The notes: generated from the sequence alone by a model not told the origin. Shown: positions 38,121 to 49,466, counted from the stretch's first letter. The stretch is DNA of 64,000 bases from Talpa occidentalis (GCF_014898055.3 NW_023605083.1:62474228-62538227); one strand, 5' to 3'. Numbers and translations: made by a program.

Positions 38121-39274
38121 GATTTTCAGTTTGGGGGAGGAACAATGGTAGAACCTTTCACTGAAGGAGTAAAGCAGTGTCAGTGTTTTCTGAGAAGAGG
38201 TGAAAACAGAAGTGATGATCTTGGTTTTGTATACCTTTACTTTGAGATACCTGCAAGACTTCAGCTGGAGATGCTGTAAGGACATCATGATGGGCTCCCG
38301 ACAATGAGACCTGTGAAATGCAGTGTGCTGCACAAGAGGGATTCCATTCTACTTGATCGGTCAGCACAAGTAACATGGGGAGGAGGAGGGTCAAAAAAAG
38401 ACACATGGGTTGGAATAAAAAGCAAAATTGCTCCTCCTAGAACACATTTAATTCCCTTCTTACACATCTTTTCACATCAATCTGTCCACCAAGAGAGAAG
38501 AAGTGCTGGAATGTAGAAGCAAAAGCAGGGAGGAAATAGGCTGTTTTGGAATTACAGGTCACAGCTGCAGGACAAGCTCATATTACCACACCTTCCCTCC
38601 GATCTGCTCAGCGCCATCAGCTGAATAATGTTTACCATCTGGTCTCACAATTAAGGGTCTTTTTTTCTAGAGTGACTTTTTCCTAACTAGTTAAACTTTG
38701 CTTACATATGGAACATAAGAGCCAAAGTTTAAAAGGGGGGAAAAAGTCTTTGACAGAAAAGACCTCTAGGGAGAGAGCCTGAGTTTTTTAAATGAAAAAA
38801 ACAGAAAGTATTTCCAGTCTGGCTAGCAAATTTGTGTTTTTACAAAAATTCAGACATCCCACAGATCTAAAAAAGTCAAGGTAAGTCAATTCTACACCAT
38901 CGCTGTTTCCAAGTTAACCTCACCTTGGCCTTGCTCTTCTTAATTTCAGAAACAGTCCTCCTTATCTTAGAAGCTTGTGACAGAGAGCAAATGGAGGGAA
39001 AAGTGTTCAAATACATACACTTCCTTTTTCTGTCACCATTAAATGGGATATTGCTTCAAGGCTGGCATTTGGTATCCCAGAAAAGCAATCTGATTTTAGT
39101 TCTTTTCTGTAGTAATACTGAGAATTTTGCTATTAAGGGATGCATGTAAGACTTGGCTAGTTAGGAAACTGTTCTAAAATTATAAATCTTAAAGGAGGCT
39201 GTTAGATAATATACAGCAGACACAAAACTTATTCCTTGGTCTAACAGTCAACAGGTCATTTTAACAGAGACAAG
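38121..39274. other. LPAR1 intron, nothing recognised
   Basis: No repeat or exon signature seen. Confidence 0.5.
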
Positions 39275-39286
39275 AATGAATGATTT

Positions 39287-39533
39287 GGGCCTCCCTGGTG
39301 GCTCAAGGCCTTCCTAGTGGCTCAGCACTGTGAAGCTATCGGCAGCCACTGCAGCACGAGTTCGATCCTCAGCCAGGGAAGTGACCCACATGGCGCAGCA
39401 GACCTCTCCTGACTCGCCCGCTGCTCTCCTCAGCAGTGTATTTCAGTAGATTCCACCTGTTCTGTTCCCCATTCTGTCACTCGTGAATCCTCTCACCCCT
39501 CCCCCTGCATCTCTGGCCTGCACCCCAGCTCTT
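39287..39533 (+). mobile_element. Older-type SINE, left part, split by a younger SINE
   Basis: GGGCCTCCCTGGTGGCTCAA with a short duplication of the head (CCTCCCTGGTGGCTCA, then CCTTCCTAGTGGCTCA), followed by the standard body to GCACCCCAGCTCTT. It resumes at 39817-39854. Outer target duplication AATGAATGATTT (39275-39286) and AATGAATGACTT (39855-39866). Confidence 0.95.
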
Positions 39534-39801
39534 TTTTTTTTTAAGATTTATTTATTTATTTATACAAGCACTGGGTACAGTCAGAAGTGCGGGAGGGTGA
39601 GAGAATTCACCAGAGTCAGAGCGGGGAGCAGAGCAGGCAGAAGGACCGAAGTACACTGCTGAGGGGAGCAGTGGGCAGCAGGAGAGGTCTGCGCACCATG
39701 TGGGACCCTTGCCTGGCAGCCGGGGATCGAACCAGTGCTATAGAGGCTGCGGGCAGCTTCGCAACCCAGCGCTCAACCGCTGTGCCACAAGGGGAGGCCC
39801 A
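39534..39801 (-). mobile_element. Youngest-type SINE nested in an older SINE
   Basis: Antisense copy with AAGCACTGGGTACAGTCAG and a GCAACCCAGCGCTCAACCGC head. Inner target duplication TGCACCCCAGCTCTT at 39519-39533 and 39802-39816. Confidence 0.97.
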
Positions 39802-39816
39802 TGCACCCCAGCTCTT

Positions 39817-39854
39817 GTATGCATAAATAAACAAAATGAATCTTTAAAAAAAAA
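39817..39854 (+). mobile_element. Older-type SINE, right part (tail)
   Basis: GTATGCATAAATAAACAAAA, then TGAATCTTT and an A-run, completing the element that starts at 39287. Confidence 0.93.
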
Positions 39855-39866
39855 AATGAATGACTT

Positions 39867-40479
39867 TTGACATTAAAGGTCTTACAACAAGAGAACCTAA
39901 AATAAATGATAAAATCCATTTTCCAAAACACTGAGAAGATAAAGTTAGTCCAACTGAGAGATCTCCAGTTACCAATTTTACTTCATTTACAATGCTTCCA
40001 CTTTTTCATGCCTATAGTAAATATTCCATACATTCAGTTTCATGCTTTCACTCCCGTGTGATATACATTAGCACTCCCATCACTCACTCCTGAGAGAAAC
40101 ACTGATCTTTTACAGAAAGGCATTAACAGCACACATGACTAGGATACTTATTATGTTCTCTTTTCATTGCTCCTGGGTGAAAGTTTCAGCCCCAGATTAC
40201 TGTCCTAACCAACACGTGCTGGCTGGCCTGGAGGAAGGCGGATACCAACACTGCTGCTTTCTGGCGTCTCATATGCTCCTTAACACTAAACAGTGAGTAT
40301 CACACACAGGCTGCTTGCTGCATATCCTACCACAGACCCTGAACCTCATCCTGCAACTTTACATCAGAAAGTACAGGCTGAAGCGACTTGCGGGCTACTA
40401 TCTTCTACTGAAGACCATGTGCGCTTGAGAACGGACCGTAGAAACCACTTCTCCACAGATAGAACCCTCGCCATGTGAG
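39867..40479. other. LPAR1 intron, nothing recognised
   Basis: No convincing repeat or exon. A 61-codon open frame at 40293-40478 is unsupported. Confidence 0.5.
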
Positions 40480-40745
40480 CAATACCTCTCATTTGCCTTT
40501 GCAACAGGCTCCTAACCAATTCCTCTTCCTCCACTCTTCTTCCCTAAAGTCCAGCTTGCACAGAACAGCCAGAATATCTTCCCAAAGCATCTATTAATTC
40601 ACCGTACACAACTTTCCTGTATAAAATACTGTGAAGGCTTCCTAGTTGAAGTCCTCACTGTGTCCCATATGCCCTACATGGCTGGCCTCTGCCAGCCTCT
40701 TCAACCTTACCCTTCATCTAGAGGACACTGAGTATATCTTCTGCT
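40480..40745 (+). mobile_element. L2 fragment
   Basis: GCAACAGGCTCCTAACCAAT, then AGAACAGCCAGAATATCTTC, ACTGTGAAGGCTTCCTAGTT and GCCTCTTCAACC follow L2 ORF order. Confidence 0.7.
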
Positions 40746-41495
40746 GAGTGAACTGGTAAGTCATAGCTATCTGTCTAATAGACATACCCTAAGCAAGGAA
40801 AAGTTAACTAGTAGAAAAGACATTAACGCTTGTTTGGAAAAGAAACATTAACATCTGCAGTGTGCAAAATCTTTGAATAGGTTCTAAGGGGCATTCAAAA
40901 AGATATGAGGTGGTCTCTATAATGCAAAACATCTAATTTATATGCATTTATTACTGTAGCATAAACCAGACTTTTGTTATTGATACTGATGTTGCCAGCT
41001 GAGCTGCCAAATCTACTGAGTTCTAAAGAATCAAGCTGAGTCTCAAATGAAAGCAGATATGTATTAGCTACTCCAGAAATGATTCAATAGCATGACATTG
41101 CCCCATCAGACCCAGGATTCTGCAGTAACTTCCTGGAAAGATCACTAATTGACCCAACCACTGTGTTAACCCTCAAGTCTCAGAGTTCCAAAGGGACTTT
41201 GTGGGAGTAGGGAGAGAGAATAATCCTACCCTTGGCATACAAGATCTCACCGTTTTCTAAAAAACAAAGTATGGTTCTAGTTTATCAGCATAATCAGGGT
41301 CCATCCATAATATAAGTCTGAATATTCACTTTAGATAAAGACTTTTTCAAGGGTCTTATTTATACCTTTTGTGAGGACTCAAATTATTGTTTTCACATGT
41401 TTATGTCTGGATAATTTGTAATATAATTTACATAGCTCGAGGAACACTTACAATCCTACAACCTAGAGACACTTTAATATATGACCTTGCACTTT
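40746..41495. other. LPAR1 intron, nothing recognised
   Basis: No signature seen on either strand. Confidence 0.5.
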
Positions 41496-41510
41496 TCACA
41501 TGTTGTTTCT

Positions 41511-41805
41511 TTTTTTTTTAAAGATTTATTTATTTTTTATTTATACAAGAACCAGGGTACAGTCCAGATGCGCGGGAGAGTGAGAGGATTCACCAGAGAC
41601 AGAGTGGGGAGCAGAACAGGCAGACTGGTGAAATACACTGCTGAGGGGAGCAGCGGGCTAGACAGGAAAGCTATGCTGCGCAATGTGGGACCCTCGCCAG
41701 CTGGCCAGGATCGAACCGGTGCTGCAGAGGCTGTGGACAACTTCACAGCACTGTGGACAGCTTCACAGCACTGCGCTCAACTGCCTGCGCCACCAGGGGA
41801 GGCCC
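41511..41805 (-). mobile_element. SINE with internal 20-bp duplication (first of a serial pair)
   Basis: Antisense copy of the ATACAAGAACCAGGGTACAG type. The 20-bp unit CTGTGGACAACTTCACAGCA is repeated in tandem (41731-41750, 41751-41770; one mismatch) in the tRNA-like head. Flanked by TCACATGTTGTTTC copies at 41496-41509 and 41806-41819. Confidence 0.96.
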
Positions 41806-41819
41806 TCACATGTTGTTTC

Positions 41820-42098
41820 CTTTCTTTTTTTTTTTTTTTTAAAGATTTATTTATTTATACAAGAACCGGGGTACAGGTCAGATGCGCAGGAGGATGAGAG
41901 GATTCACCAGAGACAGAGCGGGGAACCAAACAGACAGACTACAGAAATACACTGCTGAGGGGAGCAGTGGGCGAGACAGAAGAGGTCTGCTTCACCATGT
42001 GGGACCCTCGCCAGCTGGCCGGGATCAAACGGGTGCTGCAGAGGCTGTGGACAGCTTCACAGTGCAGCGCTCAATCGCCTGTGCAACCAGGGAAGGCC
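41820..42098 (-). mobile_element. SINE, second of a serial pair at one site
   Basis: Same orientation and subfamily as its neighbour (ACAAGAACCGGGGTACAGGT). Flanked by CACATGTTGTTTC at 41807-41819 and 42099-42111, so the two SINEs share a target sequence present three times. Confidence 0.96.
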
Positions 42099-42112
42099 CA
42101 CATGTTGTTTCT

Positions 42113-43150
42113 GTTAATTCTTAATTGGGGGCTTTCTTATTACATATGAAATTTATATAGAGATACTGTTTATTTTTAATGGGTAAGATTTTTTTATTTT
42201 CGAGAACACATTTTTGTTCTTTGATTGGTATTTTTATATAGCAACATGTCCCAGTTTGGTTAACAGAATAGCCTCTTGACTCTGTGAGGATATTAATTAT
42301 CACTTATTTGGAGTTCTCTTGTGTTTCCCATATTGTCTCTGTAAGATGCACTACACACAGATGCGCTTGGGGGGGGGGAGCAAGGGTGCAGGGGTGCACT
42401 CCATGCTTCATGGAATATTTGCCAAGTCCAAGGAGGCTTTTCTGAATAGGGTACCTCCAGGGAGACAGCATAATGAAGTGTAACCAAAGTGAACTTTTCC
42501 ATATACCTAAAACATTCAGTGATGCCATTCAAGAGCAGGCAAAATGCCAAGATAGGTCAATCACATGGGAGAGAGATGTCTTCCCCTGAATGCTCATATC
42601 TCTGAACCGAAGCTGAGAGAATACTGAAATAATACTGAAGTAGCAGGGTCCTCTCATTAGCTCTAAATCCTAAGAAACCAAGAGACAACTAGCAAACTAA
42701 AAGTGGACTTTATATGTCCTGACAAACATAAACCAACCCGCATGCACAGACTCCACTTTCAACAGTAGCTAATGTTCTCTCATTGTCTCCACCAAGATCT
42801 CTCTAAACATTTAAAATAGGACACACTTGAATTTATTTTCAACAAAATCATGTACTCTAAACCAATGTAAGATGGATCAATGCCTCTCCCCTTCCCTAAA
42901 CCATGTTTTCAGACTTCAAAAACAAAGCTAGTACAAATGCTTGCCAAGGATTTTCTTGTGAACCGTTATCATTTTCAAATGAGATCTACTTTAACTTATC
43001 AAAATATACAATATATAATTATATATGCACATGTATGCATATATACACCATGTAAATGTGTACATATCAAATATGCATATGTGTACATAAGAAAAAAATA
43101 GATATCTCCATCCTCACACATTCAGAACAATAATTGCATTTTAGTGTCTT
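42113..43150. other. LPAR1 intron, simple sequence only
   Basis: G9 run near 42370, and alternating TATGCATATA-type purine/pyrimidine text at 43010-43085. Nothing else recognised. Confidence 0.5.
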
Positions 43151-43166
43151 AAAAATAGGCACTGAG

Positions 43167-43274
43167 GGCCTCCCCTGGTGGTGCAGCAGTTGAGCGCTGG
43201 GCTGCTAGGCTGCCCGCAGCCTCTGCAGTGCTGGTTCGTTCCCCTGCCGCCAGCGAGGGTCCCACCAAAAAAAA
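43167..43274 (+). mobile_element. Head-only SINE (tRNA-like region plus poly(A))
   Basis: GGCCTCCCCTGGTGGTGCAG through CAGCGAGGGTCCCACC, then an A-run. The normal ~160-bp body with the hairpin and the (AAAT)n tail is absent. Perfect 16-bp target duplication AAAAATAGGCACTGAG at 43151-43166 and 43275-43290. Confidence 0.95.
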
Positions 43275-43290
43275 AAAAATAGGCACTGAG

Positions 43291-44389
43291 ATTCATTTTT
43301 CTTTCACATTAGAACAAAAAAAAAAAGAATAATGCTGCTTACAAAATTTTCCCAAGAAAATAACTCACCATTTTCAAAATAGTTAAATCTATCACCTAAG
43401 TGTAGAGATTGCAACTTTTTAAAGTATACTTCTCTCTTAATTTAAAGATGATACATCTTAAATCTCACAGGAAACCCATGGTGTCAATTCCAAACCAACA
43501 CCACCTAACTCAGATGTGATAGATTGTGGTCCATCTGTTACCAAGGTGATCTGAATAATATTTATCCCCTCAAATAATAAAAGAAATCCCCCACCCCTGC
43601 CAAATCTTTCCCTATAAATGCTCAACATAAACAGGAAATCCATCATTGATTTTCCAACATATTTACTTTTTCAGCTATGAATTAAGATTCCCCCCATATG
43701 ATATAAATCTAAACAAGTACTAAAATCTGGCTGGAAATGTTCACAAAAATAGAGCTGATGACAGAATCCTATGAATTTAATTCTTTACAATTTATGGACT
43801 GCTGGCATGAACAAGACATATAATATTCAAGAGACAAAGTCCAAGGAAACAAAACATAATGGAAATTTCATTTATAATTAATCTTCTTACTAAGAAAATC
43901 AGGGAAATTTAAAAATTAAATCCTAAAGAAAATGCAAAAATATTCTTAGCAATATTCTTGCAAACCAAAAATGTTTATTAAAAAAGTATATGTATATAGA
44001 TTTTAGTAGCCAAAAGACATGAAAAGAACAGCAGAAATTAGAAATATGACTATTCTTTTTGAGATTGGCTATGCCTCATGAAGTTTCCGAAGCCCTAAGT
44101 TGATATTCACGAAGCACAGATTCTTGGCAGAATAGGAGTGAGACAGTCTGTGCTGTTATAATGTGCTAGCATGTGCCCAAGACACCTCCCATTATCAAAG
44201 ACTTTTGTCAAAAGTTTTTTAAGTTACAAAACCACTTATTCAAGTGGGAAGTGGGTGTTGAGGCTAAAAAGTTCCAGATCCAGAATCACAAACATATTTT
44301 TCTACATGAATTTCAATGATTTTTAACCGCAAGTTCAGAGTAAAGTATTGATTGCTCAAAACATAAATCCTTAACAAAAAATAGATCCC
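43291..44389. other. LPAR1 intron, nothing recognised
   Basis: AT-rich. The 43458-43646 open frame is unsupported. Confidence 0.5.
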
Positions 44390-45080
44390 AAACCAGCAAA
44401 ATAATTGATCCAATAACTTCTAGGACTCTATCCTGTAGATAAATGCACACATACCCAACTGTACATGTGCAAGGACTATTTTTCAGCATTATTTACTTTA
44501 AAATTGGAAATAATCTAGGCAATCCTAAATAGAAAAGTAAAAAAAAAAAAAAATGCTGTATTCACAAAGTGAAATTCTGTTCAACTTTTTTAAGTTATTA
44601 AGATATTCTATGGGCCTCCCCTGGGGGCACAGGCGGTTGAGCGCTGTGCTGTAAGGCTCTCCGCAGCCTCTGCAGCACCAGTTCGATCCCAGCTGGCTGG
44701 TGAGGGTCCCACATGGCGCAGCAGACCTCTCCTATCACGCCTGCTGCTCCCCTCAGCAGTGTATTTCATCAGTCTGCCTGTTCTGTTCCCTGCTCTGTCT
44801 CTGGTGAATCCTCTCACCCTCCCGTGCATCTGGCCTATACCCTGGTTCTTATATAAATAAATAAATAAATCTGAAAAAAAAAAAAAAAGATATTCTATCC
44901 TTACTATTACCAAATGGTCTCCAAGATACACTGTCAGCAAAATGAACATGATATAGGCAAATATATATGATATCAGTTATGTTCTAACAATAGCAACAAC
45001 AAAAAAGTGTGTGCACATAAATACAGATGCCCAGATAACCCCTGAATGCAGGTAATCATTATTAAAATTTTTAGAATATG
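44390..45080 (+). mobile_element. Old L1 (L1M-type) 3' region, interrupted by a SINE
   Basis: ACTTCTAGGACTCTATCCTG, then ACTTTAAAATTGGAAATAAT and, beyond the SINE, TATATGATATCAGTTATGTT, suggest a decayed L1 tail. Limits are approximate. Confidence 0.5.
44612..44886 (+). mobile_element. tRNA-derived SINE (CCCTGGTTCTTATATAAATA end)
   Basis: GGGCCTCCCCTGGGGGCACA head, GTTCGATCCCAGCTGGC B-box region, intact hairpin. Target duplication AAGATATTCTAT at 44600-44611 and 44887-44898, exact. Confidence 0.97.
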
Positions 45081-45604
45081 GAATTATAAAAATGATACCT
45101 TAAATTTTTTCTTTGAACCTAAAATACCAATTTGTATTCATTTACAAGTCCTTTCATGGAGAGCCAAGGCTTTATATGTGACTATGGGTCTGTTAACTGG
45201 AGCTCAGCTTCATCTTCCAAGCAAAGCTACACCAATAAAGTTTCACATACTTCTTCCAAATTGGCTCCTTCACATTGGAGTCAGAACTTAAAATTCTTGT
45301 AAAGCAATTTGAGTACAAAAACCTTGCAGAATTTTTACGGTTTTCTCAACTTCTACTTGTCCTCATCAGCAATTTTAAAACCATTTCTTTTTGCAAGTTG
45401 CCTTCTCTGAATAATAACAAAGCCTTTCACCTTTGTTTTCTCAGAAACATTTTCTTATGGTGCTATTTAATTAGAAATGTGACATTTAACTAGTTGCATT
45501 ATTATAATAATGACCTGGCATAAAAAGCTTTAGGAGCAAAAACAATTGATTCTTGCGAACTGTCCGAGGTTGAATTACTTGGCCTTCTACTCACCTTTTT
45601 ATTT

Positions 45605-46090
45605 TAAATTAGTGTGAATATGAGTGCATACTATATGCCAAACAGAATGTCAAACTATATATCAGGTACTATTCAAACAGAAAAAAAAAAGTATGTTCTT
45701 ATTAAGCTTAGGTTCTAAGAGGGGTGTAGAATACAACAAAATTAGTAAAATATCTCTTAGAGGGGAATAGTATTTAGAGACAAGATAAAGTGAGTCTGGA
45801 GGCAAGGAGCACAGTCAGAGGCTCGTGCAGTCATCCAGACAAGAGACCATAACAACTGTGAGCCTGGCAAGGTGGTGCTTGGAGGTATATTCTGAAGGTA
45901 AAGCTAATATGTTTAGCTAATAGGTTGGATGTTGAGGAGAGAGAAGTCAAGAACACTTATAAGCAACTGAAATAAAGGATTTAAATTCCAGGGGATTCAC
46001 AGATAACAGTTCAGTGGGTCTTCAGAATGGAAGCCTGACTGGAGTCAATTCAAGGGTGATGAGGGGAGAAATCAGATGTTGCAGGTTGAA
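45605..46090 (-). mobile_element. L2, antisense
   Basis: CATACTATATGCCAAACAGA, GTGCAGTCATCCAGACAAGA, TATTCTGAAGGTAAAGCTAA and ATAGGTTGGATGTTGAGGAG follow the reverse of L2 ORF/3' end order. Confidence 0.75.
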
Positions 46091-46203
46091 GCAGCACTTT
46101 GAAGCAACGTGCTATTAAGGAAGGAAAAAATGACTCTGAGCACAAATTATGTTTTAGAATGCTTTTCATTAACAATTGTAAGTCTATTAAGAATAAGCCC
46201 ATA

Positions 46204-46223
46204 GTGTGTGTATATACACACAC
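46204..46223. repeat. 20-bp perfect palindrome of GT/AC repeats
   Basis: GTGTGTGTATATACACACAC is its own reverse complement. Confidence 0.95.
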
Positions 46224-46649
46224 CTGCATGCCCTCCACATACACACTCCTATAGGTCAAGAATACCTTTATACACTACACCAAAAATTGCTTATTGCCAA
46301 CTATATGTAAACTGTATGCTTTAAGTAGGTGCAGTTTGTCATATGTCAATTATACTTCCATAAAAGAGAAAGAGGAAAGAGAGAGGTGGGGGGAGGATAG
46401 GGGTGGTGGAGAGGGAAAGATTAAGAAAGAGAATGGCCAAGACCAGCACCAACTATCGCCAGTGCCTTCTCATCTGTTGGTAGCCAGCGTATGTCTGGCC
46501 TGCCCAGAACAATGCAGTGAAGCTCAGTGGTACACTCCCTGGGTTCCGGGAGGCCCATGTTGTCCAGCAATGTCTGTGGCTGGGTGGTTGAATCTTTTAT
46601 CCCAGGAACACAGTTGGGTTGCAGAACTAAAGTTCATCAGTGTTAAATA

Positions 46650-46900
46650 ACAAGTTCTTATCTTTAAAAGAATAGCTAGATGATCCTATGAATGCTGGAA
46701 TAAGACATAAATAAATGGGCACACCCATACTCTGTTGGCAGAGAGTCTCTTGACAATCTTTTTGGAGGGCAATTTGGCAATGTCTACCAAAAGATAAGCA
46801 GAAGACACTGGAGACAGTTTTATCTGTGACTGGACTATCATTTAGCTTTCTTTTGCATAAATTATAGGCACTGTGGTCCTCAAATGACAGCAATCCAAAT
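46650..46900 (+). mobile_element. Possible old L1 3' region
   Basis: CATACTCTGTTGGCAGAGAG, then TTTTTGGAGGGCAATTTGGC, is typical L1M ORF2-end text. Confidence 0.6.
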
Positions 46901-47329
46901 ATACTTCATTTGAAAATAAGAAGATGCAATTTTAAAAAAGACAACTCAAGAACCACTTCTAGAAAGATAACATGCTTAGGTCCCTCAGACAAGTACTTGG
47001 CAATCTTTCTCAATGCAATACCAGTTATTTGATTTGGACAAATAATACTTGTGGAGATGTTTGCCATTAATATAAGAATGCAGTTTTGCCACATTTTTTT
47101 CACAGAGAATTTGAATATAGCATATTCATGCATTCTTCAACACTGTGAAATCACTAGGAACATACAAATTTACTATGAAATTTCTAGATATTTGAAAAGG
47201 TTAAATTTTTTACATAACTTAAAATAGAAAATGTCCAAATTAAATTATAATGTAAAAAAAAAAGAAAATATTCATCCCTCTGGTTAAATGGCAAATGACC
47301 TATTAAGAATGTTCAGAAGTTAATTCAAT

Positions 47330-47530
47330 AAAATTCAGTCCAGAAACAATACTACTAAGCAGTTATTTTGTGCAAAGCAATGTGTTAAGTGATTCTGAGG
47401 GGTGGGGGGCTGATACAGAGATGAAATAGGACAAAGCTCTGGTTTGAGGAGCCTAAAAAATTAAAGTTGTGGGGAAAGGCATTTATGTAGCAAGAAAAGG
47501 AGAAAGTATGGAGCAACAGACAGGAGGAAA
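47330..47530 (-). mobile_element. L2 3' end, antisense
   Basis: GTGCAAAGCAATGTGTTAAG, ATACAGAGATGAAATAGGAC and TGAGGAGCCTAAAAAA resemble the reverse L2 terminus. Confidence 0.55.
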
Positions 47531-47574
47531 AGGAGACTTGAATGTGTTATGAGTCACCTTGGGATCTTACTAGT

Positions 47575-47668
47575 ATATGAACTCTCAATCAGTAGTTCTG
47601 GAGGGGACTTCTAACAAGCTCTCTCAGGTGATGCTGATTTTATTTGTCTGGGTAGCAGGGATCTAGAA
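47575..47668 (+). mobile_element. MER5A-type hAT fragment
   Basis: CAATCAGTAGTTCTGGAGGG, then TTCTAACAAGCTCTCTCAGG and TGATGCTGATT. Confidence 0.65.
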
Positions 47669-47718
47669 GACAAGCACTACCCTCTGGGCCTTTCTGTAAT
47701 GATAGAAATGTCCTATAT

Positions 47719-47865
47719 CAGAGCTATCCAACAGGGCAGTCACTAGGCACATGTGAGTAGTGGCACTTGCAATTTGACAAGTATGACTAAGAAACAGAAT
47801 TTTAAATTTACTTAATGAATTTTATTTAGCGACATGTATCTATATGTAGCCATTGGACAGTGCAG
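47719..47865 (+). mobile_element. hAT-type short DNA transposon
   Basis: Ends CAGAGCTATCCAAC and CATTGGACAGTGCAG are imperfect inverted repeats, with AATTTTAAATTTACTT inside. Internally deleted compared with the family as I remember it. Confidence 0.65.
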
Positions 47866-47937
47866 GTCTAAACTACACAACGAATTTAGAATAAACGGCC
47901 TGGTAGTCCTGTTTGCATGTCTGCATGTAAGTTGACC

Positions 47938-48150
47938 CAGTTCAGGATTTCCCAATGGGCAACAATGACAGTGCTCTCTGAGGGTGGAGGGGGTGAGTGG
48001 AACTTGCTCTTTCCACTGTAGGATGTTTAGTGGTATCTCTGGCCTCTATCCACTAGATGCCAGTAGTACCACCTTACGATGAAAATTAAAATGCCCCTAG
48101 ACATTGACAAGTGTCTTTCCAGGGGAGGGAGGAAAGCAAAAATCAGTGGT
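47938..48150 (-). mobile_element. MER20
   Basis: Antisense MER20: AGGATGTTTAGTGGTATCTC, TGGCCTCTATCCACTAGATG, CCAGTAGTACC, then TAGACATTGACAAGTGTC. Confidence 0.88.
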
Positions 48151-48221
48151 CTAAATAAAGCTTTTATATAAAAAGGTATATGAGGTGGGCAGAAATAAGT
48201 TTTAAAATAAGCTAGAAATTT

Positions 48222-48595
48222 GTATTAATTTTCTATTGCTGCCATAACAAATTATCACAAACTTAGTGGCTCAAAACAATACAAATTCATTATCCTCTAA
48301 CTCTAGTAATCAGAAATTGAAGATGGGTTTCATTGCATTAAAAGCAAGATTTGGCAAGGTTCCAAGAGAGAACTATTTCCTTTCCTTTTCTAGCTTTCAG
48401 AGCCACCCTCTTGGCTTTTGGAAGTCTCCTCTCTCTCCAAAGCCAACAATCCTGCATAATTTCTCCATCTTGAGGTCCTTCACTTAATCACATCTGCAAC
48501 ATCCCTTCTACTATGTAATATGATATAGTCATAGATTCATGGGAAAGGATATGGATTTTCTTGGTGGACCATTTTTGTGACTATCACAGGATTAA
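48222..48595 (-). mobile_element. LTR-like ancient repeat (MaLR type), antisense
   Basis: TTTTCTATTGCTGCCATAAC, AAATTATCACAAACTTAGTG and GCTCAAAACAATACAAATTC at the left. TCTTGAGGTCCTTCACTTAA and TCACATCTGCAAC lie further right. Family name uncertain. Confidence 0.65.
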
Positions 48596-48928
48596 AATGA
48601 AAATTTAAAGCAATAAAATAATTTAAGACAAATTTTCCCTCAAAGTCTTTGAAAATGTGATTTTTATTGGTTCAACAGGTACTTTCCTAGCTAAGAACAT
48701 TTTATATCAATAGTATTTTCATTCACCAACAAACTTGTTCTAAGGAAGAACAAGCTTTTCAACTTTTAATGTCACAGAAGGTTGCACTTCTCATGGACCA
48801 CCCTGCTGAGATCACTAGTATAAAATAACATTTCAACACCCAGCAAATGAGAAAGTAGCCAGTCATTTCTACATCTTTGGATTTTCTCTAGAATTGAGAA
48901 TCCCATTTGTAGGTGTTTATAGCTCTTT

Positions 48929-49186
48929 GTCTTAGTCTACTCAGGCTGCTATGACAAAATACAACAGACTGGATGACTTAGCATGAACAGAAATTTATAT
49001 CTCACATTTCAGAAGCCTGAAGCCCTAGATCAGGGTGGGGCTTTGTCAGACTTTGCCGAGGGCCATCTTCTGGATTGCAGACTGCTGGCTTCACATGTCA
49101 GAAGCAGCTAGGGAGCACTGCAGGGTCTTTTATAAGAGCACTAATTCCTTTCATGAGGGTTTCCCCCAAATGAGCTAAGTATTCTT
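48929..49186 (-). mobile_element. MLT1-type MaLR LTR, segment 1
   Basis: TGTCTTAGTCTACTCAGGCT, GCTATGACAAAATACAACAG and ACTGGATGACTTAG, later TTTCATGAGGGTTTCCCCCA. The LTR continues at 51748-51804 and 52040-52075 after three insertions. Confidence 0.85.
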
Positions 49187-49449
49187 TTTTTGTTGTTTAA
49201 AGATTTATTTATTTATACAAGAACCGGGGTACAGGCCAGACGTGCAGGAGGGTGAGAGGACCCACCAGAGACAGAGCGGGGAGTAGAACAGGCACACAGA
49301 CAAAATACACTGCGGGTGACACAGGGGAGGTCTGATCGCCATGTGGGTATCTCCCCGGCCAGCGGCCAGCGGGGATTGAATTGGCACTGCAGAGGCTGTG
49401 GACAGCTTCACAGTGTTGTGCTCAACCGCCTGCACCACCAGGAAGGCCC
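49187..49449 (-). mobile_element. SINE lacking the body hairpin, nested in the LTR
   Basis: Antisense copy (ACAAGAACCGGGGTACAGGC). Here ACTGC is followed directly by GGGTGACACAGG, so about 13 bp forming the loop and one arm of the otherwise conserved hairpin are missing. Target copies ATGAGCTAAGTATTCTT at 49170-49186 and 49450-49466. Confidence 0.95.
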
Positions 49450-49466
49450 ATGAGCTAAGTATTCTT

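Noticed and set aside
46372..46650. 118-codon open frame after a purine-rich tract
   Set aside because: Low-complexity Lys/Glu start and no recognisable domain; it probably reflects the GA-rich tract.
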